The notes beneath the pieces are model-generated. The model had not been told where the DNA came from. It did no database searches and saw only the letters and a program-made list of their open reading frames with translations. Shown here one piece after another: positions 16,956 through 25,453 of a DNA stretch of 64,000 bases. The stretch comes from Caballeronia sordidicola (GTDB lineage Bacteria > Pseudomonadota > Gammaproteobacteria > Burkholderiales > Burkholderiaceae): assembly GCF_002220365.1 (NCBI RefSeq), contig NZ_MTHB01000206.1, positions 100,378 through 164,377 on the forward strand, in the 5' to 3' direction. The position numbers and the translations under genes are program-made. Within the stretch, counting starts at the first letter, position 1; every line of letters starts with the position of its first letter.

Positions 16956-18236
16956 TCAGTGCCCGTGCTCGGGGACCTTGCGGTCATCACTTTCGTCGGC
17001 TGACCGGTGGTCTTCCGGTAGCGTGGTTCCGTCGTCGGATGTGCTATCCATGGACTCCGGCACGATTGTGCCGTCCGGAAGTTCCGTGTACTCGTTGTTA
17101 TCTTTGGGTTCGGAAGCCGCAAATTCGGCGATGGCGGCGCGCAGCGCGTCAAGTCCCTGACCGTTTCGCGCGCTTAAAAAGACGCGCAAAATATTACCAT
17201 ACTCGTCCCTTTCAACCGCTTCGCCACGGGCCGCCAGCTCAGGCACCGCGTCGATCTTGTTGAAAACGAGGATCTGCGCAATGCCGTCGGCGCCGATGCT
17301 GGTCAGCACCTTGTTCACCTCGTCGATCTGGTCCAGCCGCACCATGCTCGATGCATCCACCACGTGCAGCAGCAAATCTGCCTGAACGGTTTCTTCAAGC
17401 GTCGCACGAAAAGCCGCGACCAGCTGGTGAGGCAGGTCGCGAATGAAACCGACCGTATCCGACACCACGGCCTGCCCCGCTTCCTCGCTGAGATAAACCC
17501 GGCGGGAAGTAGTGTCGAGCGTGGCGAACAACTGGTCCGCCGTGTATGCCTGCGCTTTCGTCAACGCGTTGAACAGTGTGGACTTGCCCGCGTTCGTATA
17601 GCCAACGAGCGACACCGATGTAGTCCGGTTGCGCCCGCGCTGGCGGCGTTGCGTGCCATGCTGACGCTGCAGCTTCTTCAGCTTCGCCTTCAGCGCCTTG
17701 ATCCGCTCGCCAATCAAACGGCGGTCAGTTTCAAGCTGCGTCTCACCCGGGCCGCGCAAACCGATACCGCCCTTTTGCCGCTCAAGGTGAGTCCACGCAC
17801 GAATCAATCGCGTGGACAAATAGGTGAGCTGCGCGAGTTCGACCTGCAGCTTGCCTTCATGACTGCGGGCACGCTGCGCGAAAATGTCGAGAATGAGACT
17901 GGTCCGGTCAATCACACGCCGATCCAGCGCCGTTTCCAGATTGCGCTGCTGCGCGGGTGCTAGGGCGTGATTAAAAATGACAAGTTCCACGTCGTTGGCA
18001 ACGCAGGCGAGGCGCAGCTCTTCGACTTTGCCGCTGCCTACAAACATCTTGGCATCGGGGCTGGAACGACGACCGGTCAGGGTGACGGCGGGATGAGCAC
18101 CCGCACTTTGTGCGAGCAGACTGAGTTCTTCGAGACTGGCATCGAAATCGATTTTTCCGAAGTCGACGCCGACAAGCGCTGCGTTGATCAAATCAATATT
18201 TTCATTTTGAAGCGACCGGTGAATCAGCACGTTCAT
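16956..18236 (-). CDS. hflX: GTPase HflX
   Basis: A ribosome-associated GTPase that splits stalled 70S ribosomes under stress. The 426 residues contain the glycine-rich HflX N-domain (VGSGKVEELR near 66-75) and the signature GGIGLRGPGETQLETDRRLI (156-175). The G domain has GYTNAGKST (212-220), DTVGF, and NKID near 321. The last ~50 residues are a strongly acidic Asp/Glu/Ser tail after AEFAASEPKD, an extension not present in E. coli HflX. It follows hfq by 29 bases, the conserved hfq-hflX-hflK-hflC order. Confidence 0.95.
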   Translation of the reverse strand: MNVLIHRSLQNENIDLINAALVGVDFGKIDFDASLEELSLLAQSAGAHPAVTLTGRRSSPDAKMFVGSGKVEELRLACVANDVELVIFNHALAPAQQRNLETALDRRVIDRTSLILDIFAQRARSHEGKLQVELAQLTYLSTRLIRAWTHLERQKGGIGLRGPGETQLETDRRLIGERIKALKAKLKKLQRQHGTQRRQRGRNRTTSVSLVGYTNAGKSTLFNALTKAQAYTADQLFATLDTTSRRVYLSEEAGQAVVSDTVGFIRDLPHQLVAAFRATLEETVQADLLLHVVDASSMVRLDQIDEVNKVLTSIGADGIAQILVFNKIDAVPELAARGEAVERDEYGNILRVFLSARNGQGLDALRAAIAEFAASEPKDNNEYTELPDGTIVPESMDSTSDDGTTLPEDHRSADESDDRKVPEHGH

Positions 18237-18265
18237 TCATGCCGTGACACCGGGCGCAACGAGGT

Positions 18266-18502
18266 TTAGGGCGTCTCTGCATCCGGGTGGAAATTCACCG
18301 GACGCGCCGGTACGACCGTCGAAATGGCGTGCTTATAGACCATCTGGGTAACCGTATTCCGGAGCAACACGACGTACTGGTCGAACGATTCAATATTGCC
18401 TTGCAGCTTGATGCCGTTGACCAGGTAGATCGATACAGGCACATGCTCTTTTCGCAGTGCGTTCAAAAACGGGTCTTGTAACAATTGCCCTTTGTTGCTC
18501 AT
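18266..18502 (-). CDS. hfq: RNA chaperone Hfq
   Basis: A hexameric Sm-like protein that pairs small RNAs with mRNAs. The start is set at 18502 ([19 protein letters not shown], 78 residues), with GGAG upstream; the longer frame adds 22 residues not found in the family. The Sm1 motif ([20 protein letters not shown]) and Sm2 motif (YKHAIST) are intact, as are the proximal-face residues around Gln8 and the C-terminal end of Sm1. The C-terminal tail is only ~12 residues, shorter than in E. coli, as is usual in Burkholderia. A candidate promoter lies at 18576-18581. Confidence 0.98.
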
Positions 18503-18575
18503 AGCAAACTCCGTATTATTTTTGCAGGTTGACGTGATTGCGACGAAGAAAAAGAGATCCGTCGTCAATCGCTAC

Positions 18576-18581
18576 ACTATA
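18576..18581 (-). promoter_or_regulatory. Candidate hfq -10 element
   Basis: TATAGT on the minus strand, 74 bases before the hfq ATG, in an AT-rich stretch. The -35 region is weak. A palindrome CCACGGCCGTGG (18609-18620) lies about 28 bp upstream. It implies that hfq-hflX-hflK-hflC can be transcribed independently of der. Confidence 0.4.
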
Positions 18582-18653
18582 GCCGATTTTCATTTTCACA
18601 CCAGCGCGCCACGGCCGTGGAAAACCCGGCGAAACGCTTGGTGCACGCGGGAT

Positions 18654-19991
18654 TCAGCCTTTGTCCGCGTAAGGGTTCGCGCTTGAACGGAACTCTATGC
18701 GCAATGGAGTCCCCACGAGCCCAAAAGTTTCTCTGAAGCGGCCTTCGAGGTAACGTTTGTAGGTGTCGGTGATCGCGTCGAGGGCATTCCCATGGACGAC
18801 AATGATCGGCGGGTTCTGTCCACCCTGGTGCGCATAACGAAGCTTCGGACGAATCGGTCCGCGGCGGCGCGGCTGCTGAAATTCGACCGCGTCGATCAAC
18901 GCGCGCGTGAGCTTCGGCGTGGGCAACTTGGCCATGGCGGCGGCGTAGGCGTCATCCACCGATTTCATGAGTTGGCTGATACCCGTCTTTTCCAGCGCCG
19001 ACACGTAATGGAATTTAGCAAAGTCCAAAAACTTGAGCTTGCGCGTAAGGTCTGCCTTGGTGCGCTCGCGCACATGCGAATCCAGTCCGTCCCACTTATT
19101 GACCCCTACTACCAGCGCACGTCCCTGTTCGACCACGAAGCCCGCGATATGCGCGTCCTGATCGGAGATGTCCTGCTGTGCATCTAGCAGCAGGATCACC
19201 ACGTTAGCGTCGGAAATAGACTGTAACGTCTTCACCACCGAAAACTTTTCCACCGCCTCGAACACCTTGCCGCGACGACGCAACCCAGCCGTATCGATCA
19301 GGGTGTATTTGCGGCCACTTCGCTCGAAATCAACGTAGATGGAATCGCGCGTGGTGCCGGGCATGTCGAACGCGATCACGCGCTCCTCACCCACCAACGC
19401 ATTGATCAGCGTTGACTTGCCGACGTTCGGGCGTCCCACGATGGCGATTTTCACACCACGCGCCGCCTTCTCCTCGGGGTCTTCTTCCGGCTGTCCGGCA
19501 TACGCTATCTCGAGCGCGTCACCGATCATTTCCGAGACACCGTCGCCGTGAGCGGCAGAGATTGCACGCGGGTCGCCGAGACCCAGTTCGTAGAAGTCGG
19601 CGGCGACCGCGCTGTACTTCATGCCCTCGGCCTTGTTGACCACGAGGAACAGCGGCCGGCCACTCTTGCGCAGATAGTCCGCAATCGCCTTGTCCTGTGG
19701 CGCAAGCCCGTTGCGGCCGTCGGTGATGAAGACGACCACGTCGGCCTCCTCCACCGCCTGGCGGGTCTGGCGCGCCATTTCGTGCAGGATGCCGTCTTTC
19801 GCGACCGGCTCGAAACCACCGGTGTCGACCACCAGATAAGGCCGGTCGCCGACCCGGCCTTCGCCATAGTGACGGTCCCGGGTAAGGCCGGGCAGGTCGG
19901 CGACGAGTGCGTCGCGCGAACGGGTCAGGCGGTTGAAAAGCGTCGATTTCCCCACATTGGGGCGCCCCACGAGGGCAATTACGGGTTTCAT
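18654..19991 (-). CDS. der: Ribosome assembly GTPase Der (EngA)
   Basis: An essential GTPase with two tandem G domains, needed for maturation of the 50S subunit. The start is set at 19991 (MKPVIALVGRPNVGKSTLFN, 445 residues); the longer frame adds 40 unconserved residues. P-loop 1 GRPNVGKST occupies 9-17, P-loop 2 the same motif at 186-194. DTGG and DTAG switch II motifs and NKAE/NKWD base-recognition motifs are present. A KH-like C-terminal domain ends the protein. It lies upstream of hfq. A terminator-like hairpin and a 508-bp gap separate it from bamB, with which it is often co-transcribed in other bacteria. Confidence 0.97.
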   Translation of the reverse strand: MKPVIALVGRPNVGKSTLFNRLTRSRDALVADLPGLTRDRHYGEGRVGDRPYLVVDTGGFEPVAKDGILHEMARQTRQAVEEADVVVFITDGRNGLAPQDKAIADYLRKSGRPLFLVVNKAEGMKYSAVAADFYELGLGDPRAISAAHGDGVSEMIGDALEIAYAGQPEEDPEEKAARGVKIAIVGRPNVGKSTLINALVGEERVIAFDMPGTTRDSIYVDFERSGRKYTLIDTAGLRRRGKVFEAVEKFSVVKTLQSISDANVVILLLDAQQDISDQDAHIAGFVVEQGRALVVGVNKWDGLDSHVRERTKADLTRKLKFLDFAKFHYVSALEKTGISQLMKSVDDAYAAAMAKLPTPKLTRALIDAVEFQQPRRRGPIRPKLRYAHQGGQNPPIIVVHGNALDAITDTYKRYLEGRFRETFGLVGTPLRIEFRSSANPYADKG

Positions 19992-20432
19992 CAGATGGTG
20001 TTCACAGTTGAACGCAAGGCGGATGATTCCGGCCCGGCGCGCGCCGGATAAAAGTCCGGAAACGGCGAGCCGCGAGTGTGCGTGGCCCGGCGATGTGTCG
20101 AAAATTAGCACGGTTCCAGCGGAGCGACCGCGGCGTGCAGCGATGTTCCACGTTCATGGCGTTTGAAGCGCATGTGGAACGCGCTGAGCGCTCCGCCAAA
20201 CGACATGATCGATCGGGCAACGTCACCCGAAGGTGTGGACCGGTTTGCACGAATCTGCTGCCGGAATCCCGATGCCTGGTGTTGCCTATGGTTGCTTGTA
20301 CTGTTGCCTTTACTGCCTGTGTGCTACATGAGTGCTGCTTGTGCGCTTATTTGCCGCACGATTATCCTTCACGCGCGGCCTTGATGAATCGATTCTATTC
20401 GCACGGCGCGGACTCAAAAAACAAAAAAGTCC
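19992..20432. other. Non-coding gap upstream of der
   Basis: No gene is supported in this stretch of the 508-bp der-bamB gap. It contains an inverted repeat GTTCCAC...GTGGAAC (20145-20180) whose interior can also pair (ATGGCG/CGCAT). Hence a transcript leader, or a small RNA on either strand, is conceivable. The der promoter must lie here if the bamB terminator is efficient, but I could not fix its position. Confidence 0.3.
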
Positions 20433-20466
20433 GAAAAACACGAACGGCCGGCAAAGCCGGCACGTT
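20433..20466 (-). terminator. Terminator after bamB
   Basis: GCCGGC-AAA-GCCGGC stem with an outer AACG/CGTT pair. On the minus strand a TTTTT run follows, with further T-rich sequence beyond. It lies about 35 bases past the bamB stop and separates bamB from der. Confidence 0.6.
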
Positions 20467-20499
20467 TGTCAGAACGTTAGATCAACTCAAACCACTCAA

Positions 20500-21639
20500 T
20501 CAGCGCGGCCGGAAACCGTACAGGCCGCCGTCGTGCGTCAGGATAACCAGGGTATCGCCTGCCAGCACCGGCGCCGCAGTAATCGCGCTGCCATCGGTCT
20601 TGGCCCGGCCGACGAACTCACCGTTTGACGTCGAAAGGAAATGCACGAAACCCTGGTAGTCGCCAACTACGACTGCGCGGCCCAGGATAAACGGCACGCT
20701 GACCATGCGATTCTTCAGCTTGTCGTTCTTCCAGAGCGGTGCGCCGTCGATCCCGCTAAACGCGTTGACGATCGACCAGTCGTCGCCGGCGGCGACCATT
20801 TCATTGTCCTGCGCGAGGCCACTGTCGCTCGAGAATGACTTTTCCCATTGCGGACGACCCGAATTCGCATCGAAACATCCAATGCGACCCTGGAACGTCA
20901 CCGCGCACGTTTCCGATCCCACCAGCGTAGGTGCACCGGTTACGTCGTTGATACGCTCGACTTCAGTCACCCCCTTCGGGAACGACACCGGCGTCTGCCA
21001 GTAGGCGTCGCCGGTCTGCAGGTTGATTGCCGCGAACGTACCGCCCGGGAAACCCGCCAGGACCGCCTGGGAAGCCGCGAACGTCATGCCGGCAGCCACA
21101 CGCAAGTTGAGCGGCACAGCGCGCGCCTGGAAGATCCACTTCTGTTCACCGGTCTGCGAGTTGAACGCAATGACCTTCCCGTCGATCGTCCGGACGATGA
21201 CCACGTCATTGCCGACCAGCGGCGGCGAGATGATTTCGCCCGGCGCGGTTGCTGTCCAGAGTTGCTTGCCGTCCGGTCCGAGTACGTAGACGTTGCCTTT
21301 CAGGCCACCGACCGCCGTCAGGTTGCCGTCACTGCCCACGCCGGCAGACAGATCATCTTTGAGCTTGATGCGCCACACGTCCTGCCCCGTCTTCGCATCG
21401 ATCTTCGCAACAGTGCCGTTGGCGCCTGCTGCGTAGACGAAGTCACCGACTGCCACCGGCGAGAACAGATAGCGCCCGGCCTTGCCGACGCTCGCCTTCC
21501 AGGCCTGCTCCACGGTGAGAACCGGCTTGATGTCTACAAGCGGAGTCGGTACGCGGCGCTCGTCCTTGGTGGCGCAGGCGGTGAGCATAACCGTCATCGC
21601 GCAAGCGAGCGGGAGAGCGTAGCGTTTCAGAAAGGTCAT
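20500..21639 (-). CDS. bamB: Outer membrane assembly lipoprotein BamB
   Basis: A beta-propeller lipoprotein of the BAM complex that supports BamA function. The start is set at 21639 (MTFLKRYALPLACAMTVMLTAC, 379 residues). This is a compact lipoprotein signal with lipobox LTAC, Cys at 22. The frame also allows a start five codons upstream. The mature part shows repeated PQQ-like blades, e.g. GRYLFSPVAVGDFVYAAGANGTVAKIDAKTG, VYVLGPDGKQLW and VIAFNSQTGEQKWIF. It sits in the ispG-hisS-yfgM-bamB order conserved in many proteobacteria. A long stem-loop precedes it. Confidence 0.95.
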   Translation of the reverse strand: MTFLKRYALPLACAMTVMLTACATKDERRVPTPLVDIKPVLTVEQAWKASVGKAGRYLFSPVAVGDFVYAAGANGTVAKIDAKTGQDVWRIKLKDDLSAGVGSDGNLTAVGGLKGNVYVLGPDGKQLWTATAPGEIISPPLVGNDVVIVRTIDGKVIAFNSQTGEQKWIFQARAVPLNLRVAAGMTFAASQAVLAGFPGGTFAAINLQTGDAYWQTPVSFPKGVTEVERINDVTGAPTLVGSETCAVTFQGRIGCFDANSGRPQWEKSFSSDSGLAQDNEMVAAGDDWSIVNAFSGIDGAPLWKNDKLKNRMVSVPFILGRAVVVGDYQGFVHFLSTSNGEFVGRAKTDGSAITAAPVLAGDTLVILTHDGGLYGFRPR

Positions 21640-21691
21640 CGGTGGACGCAACATGAATAAGTGAAATCGGTTGATCGGTGTGCGGCGTGGT

Positions 21692-21743
21692 GCTCGCTAA
21701 GGTTAAGTCACCGCTGCAAACCGGTGACTTTAACCTAGTGAGC
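21692..21743. repeat. Long intercistronic stem-loop between yfgM and bamB
   Basis: An almost perfect inverted repeat of ~22 bp per arm. The core AGGTTAAGTCACCG / CGGTGACTTTAACCT encloses an 8-base loop, and the flanks GCTCGCT / AGTGAGC pair further. No T-run follows on either strand, so it is not a classical terminator. It could stabilise or process the mRNA, or be a small mobile or REP-like repeat. Confidence 0.75.
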
Positions 21744-21799
21744 AACGCGCCTGCATAAGGACGCGGTCGGCTGGCCAGTCTTGAGGCCGGCCGTCGGCG

Positions 21800-22429
21800 C
21801 TAGCCGCCGAGTGCGTCCAGCTTGAACTGGACCAGTTGACGGGCGGACGTATCAGACTTCGGCAGCGTGTCGAGCGCGACCTTGTAAGCCGCGCGTGCGT
21901 CATCGCGCTTGCCTTCGGCCACCAGCAGGTCACCGCGACGGTCCGACACCACGCCCTTGAACGCGTCGAGCGGTGCGTCGGCGAGCACCTTCAGGCCAGC
22001 GTCATAGGATTTTTCGTCGAGCAGCAACAAAGAGAGCCGCAATTTCGCGATCTGTTTGTATTCAGCGTCTTTCGCGTGATCGGCGGCCCATTGCAGTTGC
22101 GCTTTCGCCCCTGCACTGTCCCCTGCGGTGTATAGCGACTTGGCTGCGGCCAGCGCCGTCATCTGCGCGTACGCGGTGCCGCCGAACTTGTCTTCCATGT
22201 CCGTTGCCGTTCGAGTGACCATTGCCTTGTCACTCGATGCCACCGCTTGCTGCACCTGGTCATAGAGCACGGCCGCTTCCGTCGCCTGCCTGCGCTGCCA
22301 GAAATTCCAGCCGTTCCATCCCGCCGCGACAACAAGCACTGCAAGGACAATCCAGGTCGTGGAGTTGCCCCATTTCGCCCACCAGGCTTTCAGGTTTTCA
22401 AGTGACTCTTGTTCTTCGTGATAGCTCAT
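21800..22429 (-). CDS. YfgM-like ancillary SecYEG/envelope TPR protein
   Basis: A 209-residue protein with the YfgM family start MSYHEEQESLENLKAWWAKWG, one TM helix (about 24-43) and a periplasmic TPR-like domain. The latter includes GGTAYAQMTALAAAKSLYTAGD and AYKVALDTLPKSD. In E. coli YfgM associates with the SecYEG translocon and periplasmic chaperones. Its position between hisS and bamB is conserved. The short distance to hisS (101 bases) fits one operon. Confidence 0.9.
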   Translation of the reverse strand: MSYHEEQESLENLKAWWAKWGNSTTWIVLAVLVVAAGWNGWNFWQRRQATEAAVLYDQVQQAVASSDKAMVTRTATDMEDKFGGTAYAQMTALAAAKSLYTAGDSAGAKAQLQWAADHAKDAEYKQIAKLRLSLLLLDEKSYDAGLKVLADAPLDAFKGVVSDRRGDLLVAEGKRDDARAAYKVALDTLPKSDTSARQLVQFKLDALGG

Positions 22430-22530
22430 GCCCTGCGTATTCCTTGACTGCTTTTATGTTCGCGCGCAACGCTGCACGCCATTGTTTCGGCCCGCCGCAC
22501 GGCTTTGCCCGCCTGGTGGCGCCCGACAAA

Positions 22531-23877
22531 TCAGTCGGCGCCGTCGTCGGCGGTTGCCACCATCGCATTGATTAGAAATTCGGTCAAGTCTTCCACCGGC
22601 ACCGTGGCTTGCTCGTTCTTTTGACCCGTCGACTCGATCGATGCGCGGCGCAAGGGCTTCACGCCAACCATGCCCTGCGCCAGTTCGTTCTCGCCCAGCA
22701 CCACGGCAAATGCCGCGCCGCTGGCATCGGCCTTTTTCATCTGCGACTTGAAGCTCGCCGGCGTGCCGTCGGGGCTGCAATGCAGGATGACGTCCAGGCC
22801 GGTATCGCGCAGCCGCTCGGCGATGATAAACGCCTGCTCCCCCGCCGCTTCGCCCTGGTGGACGACGTAGATGTCGGTGCCTTCCGGCGCCGGCACCAGA
22901 TCTTCTTCTTTCAGCAGTTCAAGAATGCGCTCGACCCCCATTGCCCAGCCGCATGCCGCCGTTGCCTTGCCGCCCAGTTGCTCGATCAGCGGATCGTAGC
23001 GGCCGCCGCCCGCCACCGTGCCCTGCGCGCCGAGCTTGTCGGTCACCCATTCGAACACGGTGAGATTGTAGTAATCGAGGCCGCGAACGAGACGCGGATT
23101 GATCTTGAACGCAATGTTGTTCGCCTTCAGCAAACGCTGAACACCCTCGAAGTGCGCGAGCGATTCGGACCCCAGGAAATCGACGAGCTTCGGCGCGTTC
23201 TGCGCAATCTCCTGCATGGCGGGATTCTTGGTATCCAGCACGCGCAACGGATTGGTGTAGAGGCGGCGCTTCGATTCTTCGTCGAGTGCGTCAACATGCT
23301 GCTCGAGATAAGCGATCAATTCCTTGCGGTGCGCTGCGCGCTCTTCCGGTTGGCCCAACGAGTTGAGCTCTAGCCGGATGCCGGAAAGTCCAAGGTCGTC
23401 CCACAAGCGCTGGCACATCATGATGATTTCAGCGTCGGTGTCCGGTCCGGCGAAGCCGAGCGCTTCCACGCCGACCTGATGGAACTGCCTGTAACGCCCC
23501 CGCTGCGGACGCTCGTGACGGAACATCGGGCCGACGTACCACAGCCGCTTCGGGCCGTCATAGAGCAGATTGTGTTCGATCGACGCACGCACCACCGCAG
23601 CCGTATTCTCCGGGCGCAGCGTAAGCTGCTCGCCGTTGAGCGCGTCGGTGAAACTGTACATTTCCTTCTCGACAATATCCGTCACTTCGCCAATGCCACG
23701 CGTGAACAACTGCGTGGGCTCGAGGATTGGCGTACGGATCTGCTGATAGCCGTATGCGCGCAGCATCGACTTGACGGTGTTTTCGAAGAATTCCCACAAC
23801 GCGGCATCCTGCGGGAGGATGTCGTTCATGCCCTTCACGCCGCTCAGTTTCTCGAGCTTTTTCTTCTGTTCAGTCAT
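22531..23877 (-). CDS. hisS: Histidyl-tRNA synthetase
   Basis: Charges tRNA-His. The class II enzyme of 448 residues shows motif 1 (YGYQQIRTPILEPTQLFTRG), motif 2 (YVGPMFRHERPQRGRYRQFHQVGVEALG) and the histidine-specific segments LVRGLDYYNLTVFEW and AGGGRYDPLIEQLGG. Motif 3 (CGWAMGVERIL) and the C-terminal anticodon-binding domain follow. ATG 23877 gives the typical length. Only 6 bases separate it from the ispG stop, indicating co-transcription. Confidence 0.97.
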   Translation of the reverse strand: MTEQKKKLEKLSGVKGMNDILPQDAALWEFFENTVKSMLRAYGYQQIRTPILEPTQLFTRGIGEVTDIVEKEMYSFTDALNGEQLTLRPENTAAVVRASIEHNLLYDGPKRLWYVGPMFRHERPQRGRYRQFHQVGVEALGFAGPDTDAEIIMMCQRLWDDLGLSGIRLELNSLGQPEERAAHRKELIAYLEQHVDALDEESKRRLYTNPLRVLDTKNPAMQEIAQNAPKLVDFLGSESLAHFEGVQRLLKANNIAFKINPRLVRGLDYYNLTVFEWVTDKLGAQGTVAGGGRYDPLIEQLGGKATAACGWAMGVERILELLKEEDLVPAPEGTDIYVVHQGEAAGEQAFIIAERLRDTGLDVILHCSPDGTPASFKSQMKKADASGAAFAVVLGENELAQGMVGVKPLRRASIESTGQKNEQATVPVEDLTEFLINAMVATADDGAD

Positions 23878-23883
23878 CTGTCT

Positions 23884-25203
23884 TTAAAGTGTTTCTGCCT
23901 GCGCGGCTTCGCGCTTGCCGTAGGTCCGCGTCACGTAATCGCTGACGATTTGCTGGAAATCCTGGGCGATATGCTCGCCGCGCAGCGTCTTGACCTTCAC
24001 GCCATCGATAAACACCGGGGCTGCCGGATTTTCGCCCGACCCCGGCAAACTGATACCGATATTCGCCTGCTTCGACTCACCCGGTCCATTCACGATGCAA
24101 CCCATCACCGCGACGTGCATTTTCTCCACGCCAGGGAATTGATCGCGCCACTCGGGCATTGCGTTGCGCAGATACGTCTGGATCTGCGACGCCAATTCCT
24201 GGAACAACGTGCTGGTAGTGCGTCCGCAGCCGGGGCATGCGATCACCATCGGGGTGAACGAGCGCAGGCCCATGGTCTGCAGGATTTCCTGGCCGACGAT
24301 CACTTCGCCGGTCCGCGCACCGCCCGGTTCCGGGGTGAGCGAGATGCGGATCGTGTCGCCAATTCCTTCTTGCAGCAGCACCGACAACGCCGCCGTCGAC
24401 GCCACGATGCCCTTCGATCCCATCCCCGCTTCGGTCAGGCCGAGGTGCAGCGCGAAGCTGCAGCGCTTGGCCAGTTCGCGATACACGGCAATCAGATCCT
24501 GAACGCCGCTTACCTTGCACGACAGGATGATCTTGTCGCGCCCGAGGCCGAGTTCGACCGCGCGTTCCGCTGACCCGATCGCCGATTGAATCAGCGCTTC
24601 ATACATCACGCTTTGCGCTTCCCAGGGGGTCGAACGGGCCGCGTTCTCGTCCATCATCCGCGCGAGCAGATCCTGGTCGAGGCTGCCCCAGTTCACGCCG
24701 ATCCGGACCGGCTTGTCATAACGCGCAGCCGCTTCGATCATCTGGGCGAACTGCGTGTCACGTTTGGCTCCCGCGCCCACGTTGCCCGGATTGATCCGGT
24801 ATTTCGACAACGCTTCGGCGCACGCCGGATAGTCGCGCAACAGCGTATGACCGTTGTAATGAAAGTCCCCAACGAGCGGCACCGTCACGCCCATCCGGTC
24901 AAGCTGCTCGCGTACCGCGGGCACCGCTGCTGCGGCTTCGGGCGTGTTCACCGTGATCCGCACCAGTTCCGAGCCGGCTTGCGCCAGTTCCTTGACCTGG
25001 ATCGCCGTGCCGATGGCGTCAGCGGTATCGGTATTCGTCATCGACTGGATGCGCACGGGCGCATCGCCACCGATTGTCACGAGTTGGCCGCCCCAGCGGA
25101 CGTCAACGGCGTGCGATGCGCGCCGTTTCCACGATCCGCCGAAGACTGGCTCCGACGAACAGATCTTGCTTTCAATAAGGGGGTGTTGAGCTTCGGATTG
25201 CAT
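23884..25203 (-). CDS. ispG: 4-hydroxy-3-methylbut-2-en-1-yl diphosphate synthase IspG (GcpE)
   Basis: A 4Fe-4S enzyme of the MEP isoprenoid pathway that converts MEcPP to HMBPP. The start is set at 25203 (MQSEAQHPLIESK, 439 residues) because the longer frame adds 39 residues of no family resemblance and an AAAGGG sequence precedes this ATG. Conserved parts are APVRIQSMTNTDT near the start, the cluster ligands in ACPGCGRTT and MGCIVNGPGE, and the IGISLPGSGE end. The insert of ~60 residues between the barrel and the Fe-S domain is of the normal bacterial type. A terminator-like hairpin upstream separates it from rodZ. Confidence 0.96.
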   Translation of the reverse strand: MQSEAQHPLIESKICSSEPVFGGSWKRRASHAVDVRWGGQLVTIGGDAPVRIQSMTNTDTADAIGTAIQVKELAQAGSELVRITVNTPEAAAAVPAVREQLDRMGVTVPLVGDFHYNGHTLLRDYPACAEALSKYRINPGNVGAGAKRDTQFAQMIEAAARYDKPVRIGVNWGSLDQDLLARMMDENAARSTPWEAQSVMYEALIQSAIGSAERAVELGLGRDKIILSCKVSGVQDLIAVYRELAKRCSFALHLGLTEAGMGSKGIVASTAALSVLLQEGIGDTIRISLTPEPGGARTGEVIVGQEILQTMGLRSFTPMVIACPGCGRTTSTLFQELASQIQTYLRNAMPEWRDQFPGVEKMHVAVMGCIVNGPGESKQANIGISLPGSGENPAAPVFIDGVKVKTLRGEHIAQDFQQIVSDYVTRTYGKREAAQAETL

Positions 25204-25273
25204 CGAAAGACCCTTTGCGCCGCCGGTTATCACACGGTGACGCGTATCTGGACATAAATGAGATCGAGGACAT

Positions 25274-25302
25274 AAAAACGGCGCCGCCACCTTTGCGACG
25301 CC
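25274..25302 (-). terminator. Probable terminator between rodZ and ispG
   Basis: On the minus strand GGCGTCGC, a 7-base loop and GCGGCGCC pair over 8 bp (one G-U) and are followed by GTTTTTA. It lies 152 bases downstream of the rodZ stop. A second inverted repeat (AGCCCGTG / CACGGGCT, 25385-25411) lies closer to rodZ without a T-run. Confidence 0.5.
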
Positions 25303-25453
25303 TTGATGAAATCTTCGCACAACTCCGTGTCAAGGCTGAAAATAGACCTCAAAACCTCACACGACGTGCGGCGTAATTCTTTCAAGCCCGTGTCCTGTAA
25401 CCGCACGGGCTGAACCCAAATACGAGTGCGCGCTGGCGACTCGGGACCATGAC

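Noticed and set aside
20078..20659. Plus-strand frame in the der-bamB gap
   Set aside because: Low complexity, no ribosome-binding sequence, extends into the 3' part of bamB; no family match seen.
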